Assembly (NCBI RefSeq): GCF_900111895.1
Contig: NZ_FOKB01000012.1
Location: 1-64,000, forward strand
Length of the DNA: 64,000 nucleotides
Direction of reading: 5' to 3'
DNA from: Pseudomonas simiae
GTDB taxonomy: Bacteria; Pseudomonadota; Gammaproteobacteria; Pseudomonadales; Pseudomonadaceae
Positions 51,001 through 58,339 of this stretch are shown here, piece after piece; the first letter of the stretch is position 1; the number at the start of each line of letters is the position of its first letter. Position numbers and translations under genes: made by a program. Below the pieces are notes generated by a model. The model had not been told where the DNA came from. It was given only the letters and a program-made list of their open reading frames with translations, and ran no database searches.

Positions 51001-51681
51001 CAGGTAACCCTTGTTGATCATGTAATGAGTGGAAATGGTATCGCCAAGAAACACATCGGCCTGGTCGAATGCGACGGCATTCAACGCATTCTGATAGGAG
51101 GGATAGGCACGAATAATGGCCTTTGGATACAGCTTTTGTACCTCCTCCAGGGGCAGGTAGTGGTAGACCAGGCTCAAGCGAAGACCGGCCAGGCCATCGC
51201 TGAGGCTGCGGGTTTCTCCTTCGCGTGTTACCAGAACAGGCTGGTCCACGGCATACGGTGCCGAAAGGGTGAGCAATGGATGGGTGGCTTCAAAACCGTT
51301 GGAAGAACCCAGCAGGTCGATTTCACCTGACTCCAGTGCCTGGATGGACGCCTCCCGGGTCGGGTAGCGCTGCACCCTGACGGGTAACGCCAGTGCCTTG
51401 GCCAACACCCCGGCGTAATCGGCGGTGATGCCTTCATAGTCGTACCCGCTCGACGTGATATCGAACGGCGGGTAGTCGGGGGCTGCCGTACCCAGGATCA
51501 GCTCACGTTTGTTCTGCAGCCACCGGCGTTGAGTGGCGTCCATTGGCGTGTCCAGTTGGGCGTTCCCTGCGCGGCTCAGTAAATTATAGTGCTCCGGTTG
51601 TGTTGCAGCGGCGAGCACAGTGGTGCTCAAGCACACGCCTGCGCTCAAGATAATGAGATAGTCCTTTATACACTTCGGCAT
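48046..51681 (-). CDS. BvgS/EvgS/RocS-type unorthodox hybrid sensor kinase
   Basis: A 1,211-residue multistep phosphorelay kinase. It has a signal peptide (LIILSAGVCLSTTVLA), two periplasmic solute-binding Venus-flytrap domains (about residues 50-290 and 295-530), a membrane helix (IIIGTGLLLLISLAWNAYM), a PAS domain (about 570-690), HisKA with FLATMSHEIRTPMNAVIGML, HATPase (NAIKFT, GAGLGLVI), a receiver (VVDDHPANRLL, Asp in LVIADCNMPIMNG) and a C-terminal Hpt domain (IIEQAHKIKGAARIVQ). ATG 51681 gives MPKCIKDYL. A GTG at 51693 overlaps the stop of the upstream regulator (GTGTGA) and is an alternative. Length and order match RocS1-type kinases of P. aeruginosa. Confidence 0.93.
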   Translation of the reverse strand: MPKCIKDYLIILSAGVCLSTTVLAAATQPEHYNLLSRAGNAQLDTPMDATQRRWLQNKRELILGTAAPDYPPFDITSSGYDYEGITADYAGVLAKALALPVRVQRYPTREASIQALESGEIDLLGSSNGFEATHPLLTLSAPYAVDQPVLVTREGETRSLSDGLAGLRLSLVYHYLPLEEVQKLYPKAIIRAYPSYQNALNAVAFDQADVFLGDTISTHYMINKGYLKNIHMANFGKHEAYGFSFALRQDQPILLNIVNAVLAALPTHERENIAKRWSAGSDILLTDQKLQLTQREERWLKAHPVVTVIANETFAPLTFFDADGNFRGITADLLELIRLRTGLRFEIQRGRDINAMIEQIDTGKVDIIGAIVPSSERETQLNFSRPYLENSYVLLTRKEPDAPLNLEQMAGKRLAITQGNPLEVTLRKDFPHIQLVETSDTFKAAELLAQGHVEGAVNSLVVANYLLSSHVFQDRLQIGTSIGTLPALFALATSRDATELSSILDKALLSIAPDELGVINSRWRGYTAASDSYWRDYHDLIAQIIIGTGLLLLISLAWNAYMRRQIKHRRMAERALNDQFEFMRALVNETPHPIYVRDRNGLLQTCNDSYLQVFDVKREDVIGKSALQISTALETEASQYHADYQRVVAQGNPLIVDRPLHIRGKKLTIYHWILPYRDSTGEVQGIIGGWIDISERRQLFDELRAAKERADEANRAKSTFLATMSHEIRTPMNAVIGMLELTLKRADQGHLDRPAIEVAYHSAKDLLELIGDILDIARIESGRLSLSPERVNLKDVIESVVRVFDGLARQKTLSLLLEFKPGLDDTDVLIDPLRFKQVLSNLVSNAIKFTERGEVKVKVEVHATDLPQQVEMKLVVEDTGIGISREDQLRLFEPFSQADNSGHLARSGAGLGLVICRSLCAMMGGQLSLSSVPMVGTQVYVSLKMHSLQPVHAVEEPKPATPTPAPVLNVLVVDDHPANRLLMCQQLGYLGHQFTAAQHGAAGFQAWRQEHFDLVIADCNMPIMNGYELSRSIREYEQREQLPPCVILGFTANAQPEEKRRCAEAGMNDCLFKPISLTILERQLAQIGPHPTSTLLDLSSLDALTGGDPQLSRRLLEELLSSSAHDRQEIIALVARQAPLQDIIEQAHKIKGAARIVQASVLAAQCEALEQGCARGDDLPLIETGIKTLEKCMLELERQLRMQLDSLTTEQ

Positions 51682-51689
51682 CCGCTTTC

Positions 51690-52313
51690 TCACACCAGCG
51701 CGTTTCGTTTTGCCAGCTCGATAAGTTCTACCAAGGACTTTGCTTTCAGTTTTTGCATAAGCCTCTTTTTATACGTGCTGACGGTTTTGTTACTTAAAAA
51801 CATTCCTTTGGCAATTTCCTTGTTGGTACGGCCTTGTGCAAAAAGTTGCAATACCATTAACTCTCGATCATTCACTGTTTTGAACAGCTCCAACTCTTCG
51901 TAGTTTGCTTCCGGTCCGCTCGTATTCAAGGCCTGGCTGGGAAAGTAGTTATAACCGGATAATACGGCGCGGATCGCACTCAGCAATTCACTCAGATCAC
52001 CTTCCTTGCACACATAACCATCGGCACCTGAGCGCATGCAGCGAGTAGCAAACAGGGTGGGGGTTTGAGCCGTGAGGATAAGGGTCTTCATGGAGGTATT
52101 CATGGAGTTGAAGCGGCATAGCACTTCGAGCCCATCCAGTTTTGGGATTCCGATGTCCAGAATGATCAAGTCCGGAAGGCACTCGCGAACCATTTGTATC
52201 GCATCACAGCCATTATCGGTTTCGCCGACGACTTTATAGCCTTCGTGTTCCAGCAGCATTCGAATGGCCAGCCTGATTACAGGGTGATCATCGATGATGA
52301 AAACTGTGTTCAT
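51690..52313 (-). CDS. NarL/LuxR-type response regulator (EvgA/BvgA/RocA1-like)
   Basis: A 207-residue regulator with an N-terminal receiver (TVFIIDDHPVIRLAIRMLLE, phospho-Asp in DLIILDIGIPKLDGL, Thr/Lys in ILTAQTPT and YVCKEGD) and a C-terminal LuxR helix-turn-helix (LQLFAQGRTNKEIAKGMFLS, NKTVSTYKKRLMQKL). It is the cognate output partner of the kinase downstream, with overlapping ends (GTGTGA). ATG 52313 gives MNTVFIIDDH. Targets cannot be read; RocA1-like proteins control fimbriae and biofilm genes in P. aeruginosa. Confidence 0.92.
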   Translation of the reverse strand: MNTVFIIDDHPVIRLAIRMLLEHEGYKVVGETDNGCDAIQMVRECLPDLIILDIGIPKLDGLEVLCRFNSMNTSMKTLILTAQTPTLFATRCMRSGADGYVCKEGDLSELLSAIRAVLSGYNYFPSQALNTSGPEANYEELELFKTVNDRELMVLQLFAQGRTNKEIAKGMFLSNKTVSTYKKRLMQKLKAKSLVELIELAKRNALV

Positions 52314-52553
52314 AATCATATTCCACGCAAGTGCAAATAAAGCGGGCACATTAGCTCAGAAGTTGAGGTGGGAGGATGAAGCAGCGGGGGGGAAGGTGCA
52401 AAACAGGAAAAGTCCTACAACAAAAACGGCTTAGGCTCACGCATTGCGAAGGCTTTGTGGGCGTTCATGTCGGCGCCTCAGGTTATTTGAAGGGTAAACC
52501 GCATGCCTGATGTTATCTAGCCAATCTCGGTAAGTTCTCTTAAGGCAGGATGT

Positions 52554-52943
52554 TTAATTTCCTACATTGATGAAAGCCATGAGTTCGTCCTGGTTCAGCG
52601 GTTTTGATAAGTAACCCAGCAGTGGCAGATTCCGCCGAAAGGCTTGCTTGCTCAGATACTCCAATTCGATCACGGGTAAACCACTGAGTAAAATGGCACC
52701 TGCTATAAAACATTGGCGGCTGGCTATTTCTATCAACTCCAGTCCAGGCAGGTCGGGCAGGCATTGATCGCACAGCATGAGATCGAAGGGGGCTTCGCCC
52801 TGCGTCATCAGTTGGATCGCTTGTTCAGCGTTTTCAGCCAGCGTCAATTGGTCGAAGCCAAAGCTCTTGAGCAGGCACTGGGTGGCAAGGCGCTGAAAGG
52901 GGTGATCCTCCACCACCAGGAGTCGAAGGTTGGACTTGAGCAT
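52554..52943 (-). CDS. Receiver-only protein resembling the RocR N-terminal domain
   Basis: A 129-residue stand-alone REC domain: LRLLVVEDHPFQRLATQCLL (acidic pocket Glu-Asp), phospho-Asp in FDLMLCDQCLPDLPGLELIE, and the Lys in LGYLSKPLNQDELMAFI. No output domain follows; the frame ends TAA just after INVGN. EDHPFQRL matches the RocR N-terminus as recalled (EDEPFQRL), but RocR carries an EAL phosphodiesterase domain that is absent here. It lies 240 bp upstream of the NarL-type regulator on the same strand, so it probably acts in the same phosphorelay. Confidence 0.85.
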   Translation of the reverse strand: MLKSNLRLLVVEDHPFQRLATQCLLKSFGFDQLTLAENAEQAIQLMTQGEAPFDLMLCDQCLPDLPGLELIEIASRQCFIAGAILLSGLPVIELEYLSKQAFRRNLPLLGYLSKPLNQDELMAFINVGN

Positions 52944-53091
52944 AGGATGGGCACACGGTGAGTCAGATGGCGATTGGGCACGACGTAAAAGCGTGCGCGA
53001 TTGTTCATCGTATGCTTGTACGAATTCGATCAGGCCGCTCTGTTCCCTTCGTAGGTAGCTTCCTTTCAGGGAGCAGGCGGTTGATCAAACG

Positions 53092-54423
53092 CTATTGAGG
53101 GCTAGAGCGCCCGGTCATCTCACGGGCCATCTCGGTGGCGTAGCTGTCGGTCATGCCGGCGATAAAGTCGATCATTCGCAGGAACGAGGTGTGCAGCGGC
53201 CACGCCGGGTCTGGCGCGTTGTTGCCCAGCAGATCGAGGATGCGTCGGTTCTTGAACGACGGCGTGCGTCCGCCGTGCTGCTCCAGGGCCGCACCGCAGA
53301 ACGCATTCAGGAGAATTTCCAGGGTGGTGTAGGCGCCGATCTCGTGCAGCGTCTTGCGCTTGTCCTGGAAGATCTTCTTGCGCGCCATGTCCTTGGCATC
53401 CAGCACACAGCGCTTGGCCGGGCCGTGCATATGTTCTACCAAGTCGCCGGGCAGGGTGCCGGCGAGCAGGGCGTCCTGCTGTTCGACGAAGGCCTGTGCG
53501 GCTGCGTTGGTCAGATGTTCGATGGCCTTGCCGCGCAGGATTGCCAATTTGCGTCGGCGCGAGTCATGGGCGCCCAGTTGGCGATAGGTTTGGGGCAGAT
53601 CGTCGCCCACCAGGTTCAGTAGCAGCGACTCGACTTCGGCGTATTCCAGCAACTCCATTTCCAGGCCGTCTTCCAGGTCGATCAAGGCGTAGCAGATATC
53701 ATCCGCCGCCTCCATCAAGTACACCAGCGGGTGTCGGGCCCAGCGTTGTTCTTCGAGTTGCGGCAGGCCGAGCTTGTGGGCGATCTGCTCGAGGATCGGC
53801 AGTTCGCTCTGGTAGCAGCCGAACTTGTGCTTCTTGTAACCCAGGGAGTCCGCGTGGCGGGCGGTCCATGGGTATTTCAGGTAGGTGCCCAGGGTCGCAT
53901 AGGTCAGCCGGGTGCCGCCGTCGAACTGGTGGTATTCCAGCTGGGTCAATACGCGGAAACCTTGGGCGTTGCCTTCGAAGTTGAGGAAGTCGTTACGCTC
54001 GGCGCTACTCATGTCGTCCAGCCAGCCGCGTCCTGCGGCTTGTTGAAACCAGTGGCGGATGGCGTCTTCGCCAGAGTGCCCGAACGGTGGGTTGCCGATG
54101 TCATGGGCCAGGCAGGCCGATTGCACCACCATGCCCAGGTCGCTGGGGTCACACCAGTCGGGCAGGGCGTTGCGCAGGGTTTCACCGACGCGCATGCCGA
54201 GGGAGCGACCCACGCAGCTCACTTCCAGGGAGTGGGTCAGGCGCGTGTGGATATGGTCGTTGCTGGAGACAGGGTGCACTTGGGTCTTGCGCCCCAGGCG
54301 ACGAAAGGCGCCGGAGAAGATAATACGGTCATGGTCTTTGTGAAACGGGCTACGCCCCAGTTCTTCCGGGCTGTGCAGCGGTTTGCCAAGACGTTCGCGA
54401 GTCAACAGGGTGGGCCAATCCAA
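53092..54423 (-). CDS. dgt: Deoxyguanosinetriphosphate triphosphohydrolase-like protein
   Basis: A 443-residue HD-domain hydrolase that would cleave dNTPs to deoxynucleoside and triphosphate. Signatures are RSPFHKDHDRIIFSGAFRRL, HTRLTHSLEVSCVGRSLG (metal His), SACLAHDIGNPPFGHSGEDA (HD pair) and YLMEAADDICYALIDLEDG. It starts with TTG 54423 (DWPTLLTRERLG) behind GGAGAG. Pseudomonads carry more than one dGTPase-like gene, so the exact paralogue name is uncertain. Confidence 0.9.
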   Translation of the reverse strand: MDWPTLLTRERLGKPLHSPEELGRSPFHKDHDRIIFSGAFRRLGRKTQVHPVSSNDHIHTRLTHSLEVSCVGRSLGMRVGETLRNALPDWCDPSDLGMVVQSACLAHDIGNPPFGHSGEDAIRHWFQQAAGRGWLDDMSSAERNDFLNFEGNAQGFRVLTQLEYHQFDGGTRLTYATLGTYLKYPWTARHADSLGYKKHKFGCYQSELPILEQIAHKLGLPQLEEQRWARHPLVYLMEAADDICYALIDLEDGLEMELLEYAEVESLLLNLVGDDLPQTYRQLGAHDSRRRKLAILRGKAIEHLTNAAAQAFVEQQDALLAGTLPGDLVEHMHGPAKRCVLDAKDMARKKIFQDKRKTLHEIGAYTTLEILLNAFCGAALEQHGGRTPSFKNRRILDLLGNNAPDPAWPLHTSFLRMIDFIAGMTDSYATEMAREMTGRSSPQ

Positions 54424-54494
54424 GGCGGGTACTCTCCGTGCGGTGAATGACCCTCCCAGCTTCCCGGTTCAGCGTGCCCTGGGCAAGCGAAAAT

Positions 54495-55658
54495 CTACAG
54501 CCCGGCCGCGTCGATATCGATTAACAGCAAACGCTGACCGTTTTCGAAGAATTGTCCGGCCGTGAGGCAATACTGGTTGGTGGTGGCGTCGCGGTAGGTC
54601 GAGGACAGGGTCAGGCGACGTTCTTCCCAGCCTTCGGCCAGCAAGTGATAGAAGTAGGGGCGCCATGACCAGTTGTGGCCCAGGTAGCGGCTATCGGACT
54701 GCCAGGCATCCTGGCGCCACTCGAAGTTGGGTGTCAGCTGGGTGCCATGCCGGTCACACTGGTAGAAGCGCAGCAGCCAGGGAAACGCCGGCAGTTGCGG
54801 CAGTTTGCTCAACGGTGCCTGGGCCTGGGCCCAGGTTTGCAGGATCTTCATCAGTTCGACCAGTTGATGGCGCAGCTGCATGATCCGCCCGCGCTCCGCC
54901 AGCTTCTGCTGGACATAGGCCGCGCGCAATTGGGCGAAGCGCGGGACGAAGGCGTCGGCGGCGAACCAGTCCAACCGGGCCGGGGCAAACAGATAACCCT
55001 GTACATAGCGCGAGCCGCACTCCAAGGCAAAGCGCAACTGCGCCTCGGTTTCCACACCTTCGGCAATGATCCAGCAACCGGTCTTCTCGGCCATTTGCGC
55101 CAGGGCACGCACCACTTCACTGCTTGGCCCACCACGGGCAGCTTCCTGGAACAAGCGCATGTCCAGCTTGAGGATATCCGGCTGCAACGCCAGCACCCGG
55201 TCGAGCTGGGAATAGCCGGCGCCAAAGTCGTCGATGGCGATGCGCGCACCGGCTTCGCGATAGCGCGCCACCACGTCAGCCAGGCGACGGATGTCGCCAC
55301 CCAGCTCGGTGATCTCGAACACGATGCGCTGCGGATCGACGCCATGGTGCTGGATCTGTTTGAGGCTCGGCAGGGCCTGGCCCGGTCGCAGGCGATTGAT
55401 CCAACGTGGCGAGATGTTCAGGCTCAGGAACCAGTCTTTGGGGGCTTCATGCAAGCGGCTCAGCGCATTGTCGCGAATCTGTCGGTCGAGTCGGCGCAAG
55501 GTTGCGCCCGGTGTGCGCGGGTCAGCGAACAGCGGGCCTACGGACTGCAGGCGACCGTCAGCCTGACGCAGACGGCCCAGGGCCTCGACGCCGGCGATGC
55601 GGCCCGTGGCAGTGTCGATAAACGGCTGGAAGCAGGCGAGCGGTTGCCCGTCGATCAC
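54495..55658 (-). CDS. EAL-domain protein with C-terminal sensor-like domain
   Basis: A 387-residue cytoplasmic protein. The EAL domain (residues 1-250) keeps catalytic features: GVEALGRL (EAL), FLSLNISP (Asn), VFEITELG (Glu), IAIDDFGAGYSQLD (DD), ILKLDM (Lys) and IIAEGVETEAQL (Glu). It is likely an active c-di-GMP phosphodiesterase. Residues about 260-387 form a separate domain (FEWRQDAWQSDSRYLGHNWS, RLTLSSTYRDATTNQYCLTA) with the look of a Cache/PDC-type sensor, unusual because no membrane helix is present. GTG 55658 is preceded by AGGAGGCGCC. P. aeruginosa arr (PA2818) is an EAL gene in this neighbourhood, but homology is not established. Confidence 0.87.
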   Translation of the reverse strand: MIDGQPLACFQPFIDTATGRIAGVEALGRLRQADGRLQSVGPLFADPRTPGATLRRLDRQIRDNALSRLHEAPKDWFLSLNISPRWINRLRPGQALPSLKQIQHHGVDPQRIVFEITELGGDIRRLADVVARYREAGARIAIDDFGAGYSQLDRVLALQPDILKLDMRLFQEAARGGPSSEVVRALAQMAEKTGCWIIAEGVETEAQLRFALECGSRYVQGYLFAPARLDWFAADAFVPRFAQLRAAYVQQKLAERGRIMQLRHQLVELMKILQTWAQAQAPLSKLPQLPAFPWLLRFYQCDRHGTQLTPNFEWRQDAWQSDSRYLGHNWSWRPYFYHLLAEGWEERRLTLSSTYRDATTNQYCLTAGQFFENGQRLLLIDIDAAGL

Positions 55659-55682
55659 GGCGCCTCCTTAGAATGGTTGGCG

Positions 55683-55717
55683 AAAAAAGGCCCGACCCTC
55701 GAAATGAGGGCCGGGCC
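55683..55717 (-). terminator. Terminator of the yqjD/yqjE/yqjK-like operon
   Basis: GGCCCG.CCCTC (55689-55700) pairs with GAGGG.CGGGCC (55706-55717), one mismatch, followed on the minus strand by T6 (55688-55683). Confidence 0.8.
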
Positions 55718-55749
55718 GTTTCTGTTAGCAAGAATGCAGCCAGCCAGGC

Positions 55750-56091
55750 TCAACTTTTACGCGAAGAGCCCTGCATGGCCAGTTTGATCAGCGGGATCAA
55801 GCCGGCACCGAGGCGCACCAGGCGCGTCAGGCTGCCGATACCACCGCCCTTGGCGCCTTTGCCGGTAAAGAAGCCCATCAGCGTCACCGCGGCCACGCCC
55901 CACAGCGGCGCGTGCTTGAGGCCGAGGCTGTCTTGCCAGTTATGGCCCATGTTGCGCACCTTGTTCAAAGGCAGCATCAACTGCTGGGACTCGTGGCGAA
56001 TCTCCTGACGGTGCATTTCCATGCGCAGACGAATCAACGCCTTGCGCATTTCCCGGCGGGAGGTGGTTTTCGGGATTTCAGTGATGCTCAT
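55750..56091 (-). CDS. YqjK-position small membrane-associated protein
   Basis: A 113-residue protein with a basic N-terminal helix (RREMRKALIRLRMEMHRQEI) and hydrophobic C-terminal part (APLWGVAAVTLMGFFTGKGA, LTRLVRLGAGLIPLIKLAMQ). It takes the place of YqjK in the E. coli yqjCDEK cluster, though sequence similarity is weak. It overlaps the upstream YqjE-like gene by 4 bp (ATGA). Its function is unknown. Confidence 0.82.
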   Translation of the reverse strand: MSITEIPKTTSRREMRKALIRLRMEMHRQEIRHESQQLMLPLNKVRNMGHNWQDSLGLKHAPLWGVAAVTLMGFFTGKGAKGGGIGSLTRLVRLGAGLIPLIKLAMQGSSRKS

Positions 56092-56471
56092 GGCAGCAGG
56101 CGCTCCCGGTCATTGGCCAGCTCTTCGAGGGTGGCGTGGAACGGCGTGGACTCATCAAACACCGCCGCTTTCAAGCGCACCCCGCAAAACGCTGCGGCCA
56201 GGGTGTAGAACACGCACAGGCTGATGATCCCGGTCAGGCGATAACCGGTGTCCCAGACGAGGATCATCACCAGCGTGGACAGGCCCACCAGCAACAGCAG
56301 CGCAAACACCAGCGCCAGGCCGGCAAACAGCAGCAGGCTGACGGTGCGGGCTTTCTGTTCCTGCAATTCGATGCCAAACAATTCGACGTGGCTGTGCAGC
56401 AAGCCCAGTACGGCCGCGCCCAGACGTCTTGAGGTGGTGCCCGTGGACGAGCCCGTTTCGCCGATAGACAT
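56088..56471 (-). CDS. YqjE/phage-holin family (DUF1469-like) membrane protein
   Basis: A 127-residue protein with two adjacent membrane helices (VSLLLFAGLALVFALLLLVG and TGIISLCVFYTLAAAFCGVR) and the ELFGIELQEQK segment typical of YqjE-like proteins. ATG 56471 is 2 bp after the YqjD-like stop, so the genes are coupled. Possibly forms an inner-membrane complex with YqjD that recruits stationary-phase ribosomes; that role is known only for E. coli YqjD. Confidence 0.88.
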   Translation of the reverse strand: MSIGETGSSTGTTSRRLGAAVLGLLHSHVELFGIELQEQKARTVSLLLFAGLALVFALLLLVGLSTLVMILVWDTGYRLTGIISLCVFYTLAAAFCGVRLKAAVFDESTPFHATLEELANDRERLLP

Positions 56472-56473
56472 GA

Positions 56474-56788
56474 TTAGCGCCTTGTGGCCAGCAGGCCGAT
56501 CAGAAAGCCCACGCCGGCAGCAATGCCCACCGACTGCCAAGGGTTGGCTTGCACGTAATCTTCGGTCGCAGTGACCGCCGCCTGCCCGCGTTCGCGCAGG
56601 GAGTCCTCGGTCAATTGCAGGGTTTCGCGGGCCTTGAGCAGGCTTTCGTGGATCTTGCTGCGCAGCTCGTCAGCCTGGTCACCCGCCAACACCTTGGTGT
56701 CATCCAGCAACTTTTCAGTGTCGCTGACCAGGGTTTGAAAATCCGCCATCAGTATTTCTTGAGCAGTCTTTGCAGTTCTTCTGGCCAT
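56474..56788 (-). CDS. DUF883 (YqjD/ElaB) membrane-anchored protein
   Basis: A 104-residue protein with an amphipathic coiled coil (FQTLVSDTEKLLDDTKVLAG, ELRSKIHESLLKARETLQL) and a C-terminal helix with glycine pattern (SVGIAAGVGFLIGLLATRR), the DUF883 layout. In E. coli YqjD binds ribosomes and anchors them to the inner membrane in stationary phase. ATG 56788 follows GGAGATACCC. First gene of the three-gene operon. Confidence 0.92.
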   Translation of the reverse strand: MARRTAKTAQEILMADFQTLVSDTEKLLDDTKVLAGDQADELRSKIHESLLKARETLQLTEDSLRERGQAAVTATEDYVQANPWQSVGIAAGVGFLIGLLATRR

Positions 56789-57130
56789 GGGTATCTCCGT
56801 GATTGGCTGATCTGTACGTTTTCGAGTCACCGGCTTCGGTGAAGGTTCAGTGCAATTGTGTGGTACAGCTTTTGCTTTGCCTTGGTGCGCAGGCCCTGAG
56901 GCCTGCGCTGAATCTGGGCGGTCGGGCAGGAAGCCTTGAAAAACCTTACCCTAAATAACTGAAATTCGCGGAAAAACCCTATCGGTATCGGCTTGTTGTG
57001 TTGATCGCTGCGCTAAAGCGGTTCACGCCCTCTTAAGAGGGGTGGCGCCGGTGGTGCCAATTTAGTGCGCGCAACCCCGGATTGAACCGCTTTGGTGCTT
57101 TTTGCCTTTATTGCAGGCCTGCCAACCTCC
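56789..57130. promoter_or_regulatory. Divergent region with inverted repeats and a sigma-54-like promoter before the ammonium transporter
   Basis: These 342 bp hold no gene. GCGCAGGCC/GGCCTGCGC (56887-56908, loop CTGA) is a perfect 9-bp hairpin. AAAGCGGTTCA (57015-57025) is inverted as TGAACCGCTTT (57083-57093). Between them TGGCGCCGGTGGTGCC (57043-57058) has the GG-N10-GC spacing of sigma-54 -24/-12 elements, with an imperfect consensus. NtrC-dependent transcription is usual for amt genes; here it is inference. Confidence 0.4.
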
Positions 57131-58339
57131 ATGGAAAATTTGCACAGTGCAGTGGACACGCTCGTCCACAGTTCCAATACCCTGTTTATTCTGATCGGCG
57201 CGGTCATGGTCCTGGCGATGCACGCGGGCTTCGCGTTCCTTGAAGTCGGTACGGTACGCCAGAAAAACCAGGTCAACGCGCTGTCGAAGATCCTCAGCGA
57301 CTTCGCTATCTCTACGTTGGCCTATTTCTTTATAGGCTATTGGATCTCCTACGGTGTGAGCTTCATGCAACCGGCGGCGGTGATCAGTGCCGACCATGGC
57401 TATGGTCTGGTGAAGTTTTTCTTCCTGCTGACCTTTGCGGCGGCGATCCCAGCCATCATTTCCGGGGGCATTGCCGAGCGTGCACGGTTTGCTCCACAAC
57501 TCTGCGCTACGGCGTTGATCGTGGCATTTATCTATCCGTTTTTCGAAGGCCTGGTGTGGAACGGCAATTTCGGTCTGCAGGCCTGGCTGCTCGCGACCTT
57601 CGGTGCCAGCTTCCATGACTTTGCTGGCTCCGTGGTGGTGCATGCCATGGGCGGGTGGCTGGCGCTGGCGGCGGTGTTGCTGCTTGGTCCGCGCAACGGA
57701 CGTTACCGCGAGGGGCGCTTGGTGGCGTTCGCGCCGTCGAGCATTCCGTTCCTGGCGTTGGGTTCTTGGATTCTGATCGTCGGCTGGTTTGGCTTCAACG
57801 TGATGAGCGCGCAGACCCTGAACAGCGTCAGCGGCCTGGTGGCGGTCAACTCGCTGATGGCCATGGTGGGTGGCACGGTTGCGGCCCTGATCATCGGCCG
57901 CAACGACCCAGGCTTCCTGCATAACGGCCCACTGGCCGGGTTGGTGGCGATCTGCGCCGGTTCCGACCTGATGCATCCGGTGGGCGCGCTGGTCACGGGT
58001 GCAGTCGCTGGCGGCTTGTTTGTGTGGTTCTTCATCGCGGCCCAGGATCGCTGGAAGATCGACGACGTGCTGGGTGTGTGGCCCTTGCACGGCCTGTGCG
58101 GCGTGTGGGGCGGCATTGCCTGCGGCATTTTCGGCCAGACAGCCCTGGGTGGATTGGGCGGCGTCAGCCTGATCAGCCAGTTGATCGGCACGGCCCTTGG
58201 CGTGCTGGTGGCGTTGGTGGGCGGCCTGCTGGTATACGGCGTGATCAAGCGCGTGCATGGGCTGCGCCTGAGCCAGGAAGAGGAGTACTACGGTGCGGAC
58301 CTGTCGATCCACAAGATCGGCGCGGTCAGTCAGGATTGA
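57131..58339 (+). CDS. Ammonium transporter (Amt family)
   Basis: A 402-residue Amt/MEP/Rh channel with about eleven helices. Family features are FILIGAVMVLAMHAGFAFLE, GTVRQKNQVNALSKILSDFA, FAAAIPAIISGGIAERARFA, the first pore His in FHDFAGSVVVHAMGGWLALA and the second His in VWPLHGLCGVWGGIACGIFG. No glnK gene precedes it, so this is not the usual glnK-amtB pair. ATG 57131 gives MENLHSAVDT. The 3' end overlaps the convergent antiporter gene by 14 bp. Confidence 0.93.
   Translation: MENLHSAVDTLVHSSNTLFILIGAVMVLAMHAGFAFLEVGTVRQKNQVNALSKILSDFAISTLAYFFIGYWISYGVSFMQPAAVISADHGYGLVKFFFLLTFAAAIPAIISGGIAERARFAPQLCATALIVAFIYPFFEGLVWNGNFGLQAWLLATFGASFHDFAGSVVVHAMGGWLALAAVLLLGPRNGRYREGRLVAFAPSSIPFLALGSWILIVGWFGFNVMSAQTLNSVSGLVAVNSLMAMVGGTVAALIIGRNDPGFLHNGPLAGLVAICAGSDLMHPVGALVTGAVAGGLFVWFFIAAQDRWKIDDVLGVWPLHGLCGVWGGIACGIFGQTALGGLGGVSLISQLIGTALGVLVALVGGLLVYGVIKRVHGLRLSQEEEYYGADLSIHKIGAVSQD

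Noticed and set aside
54675..55787. 370-codon plus-strand ORF
   Set aside because: Antisense to the EAL gene, which has all catalytic motifs.
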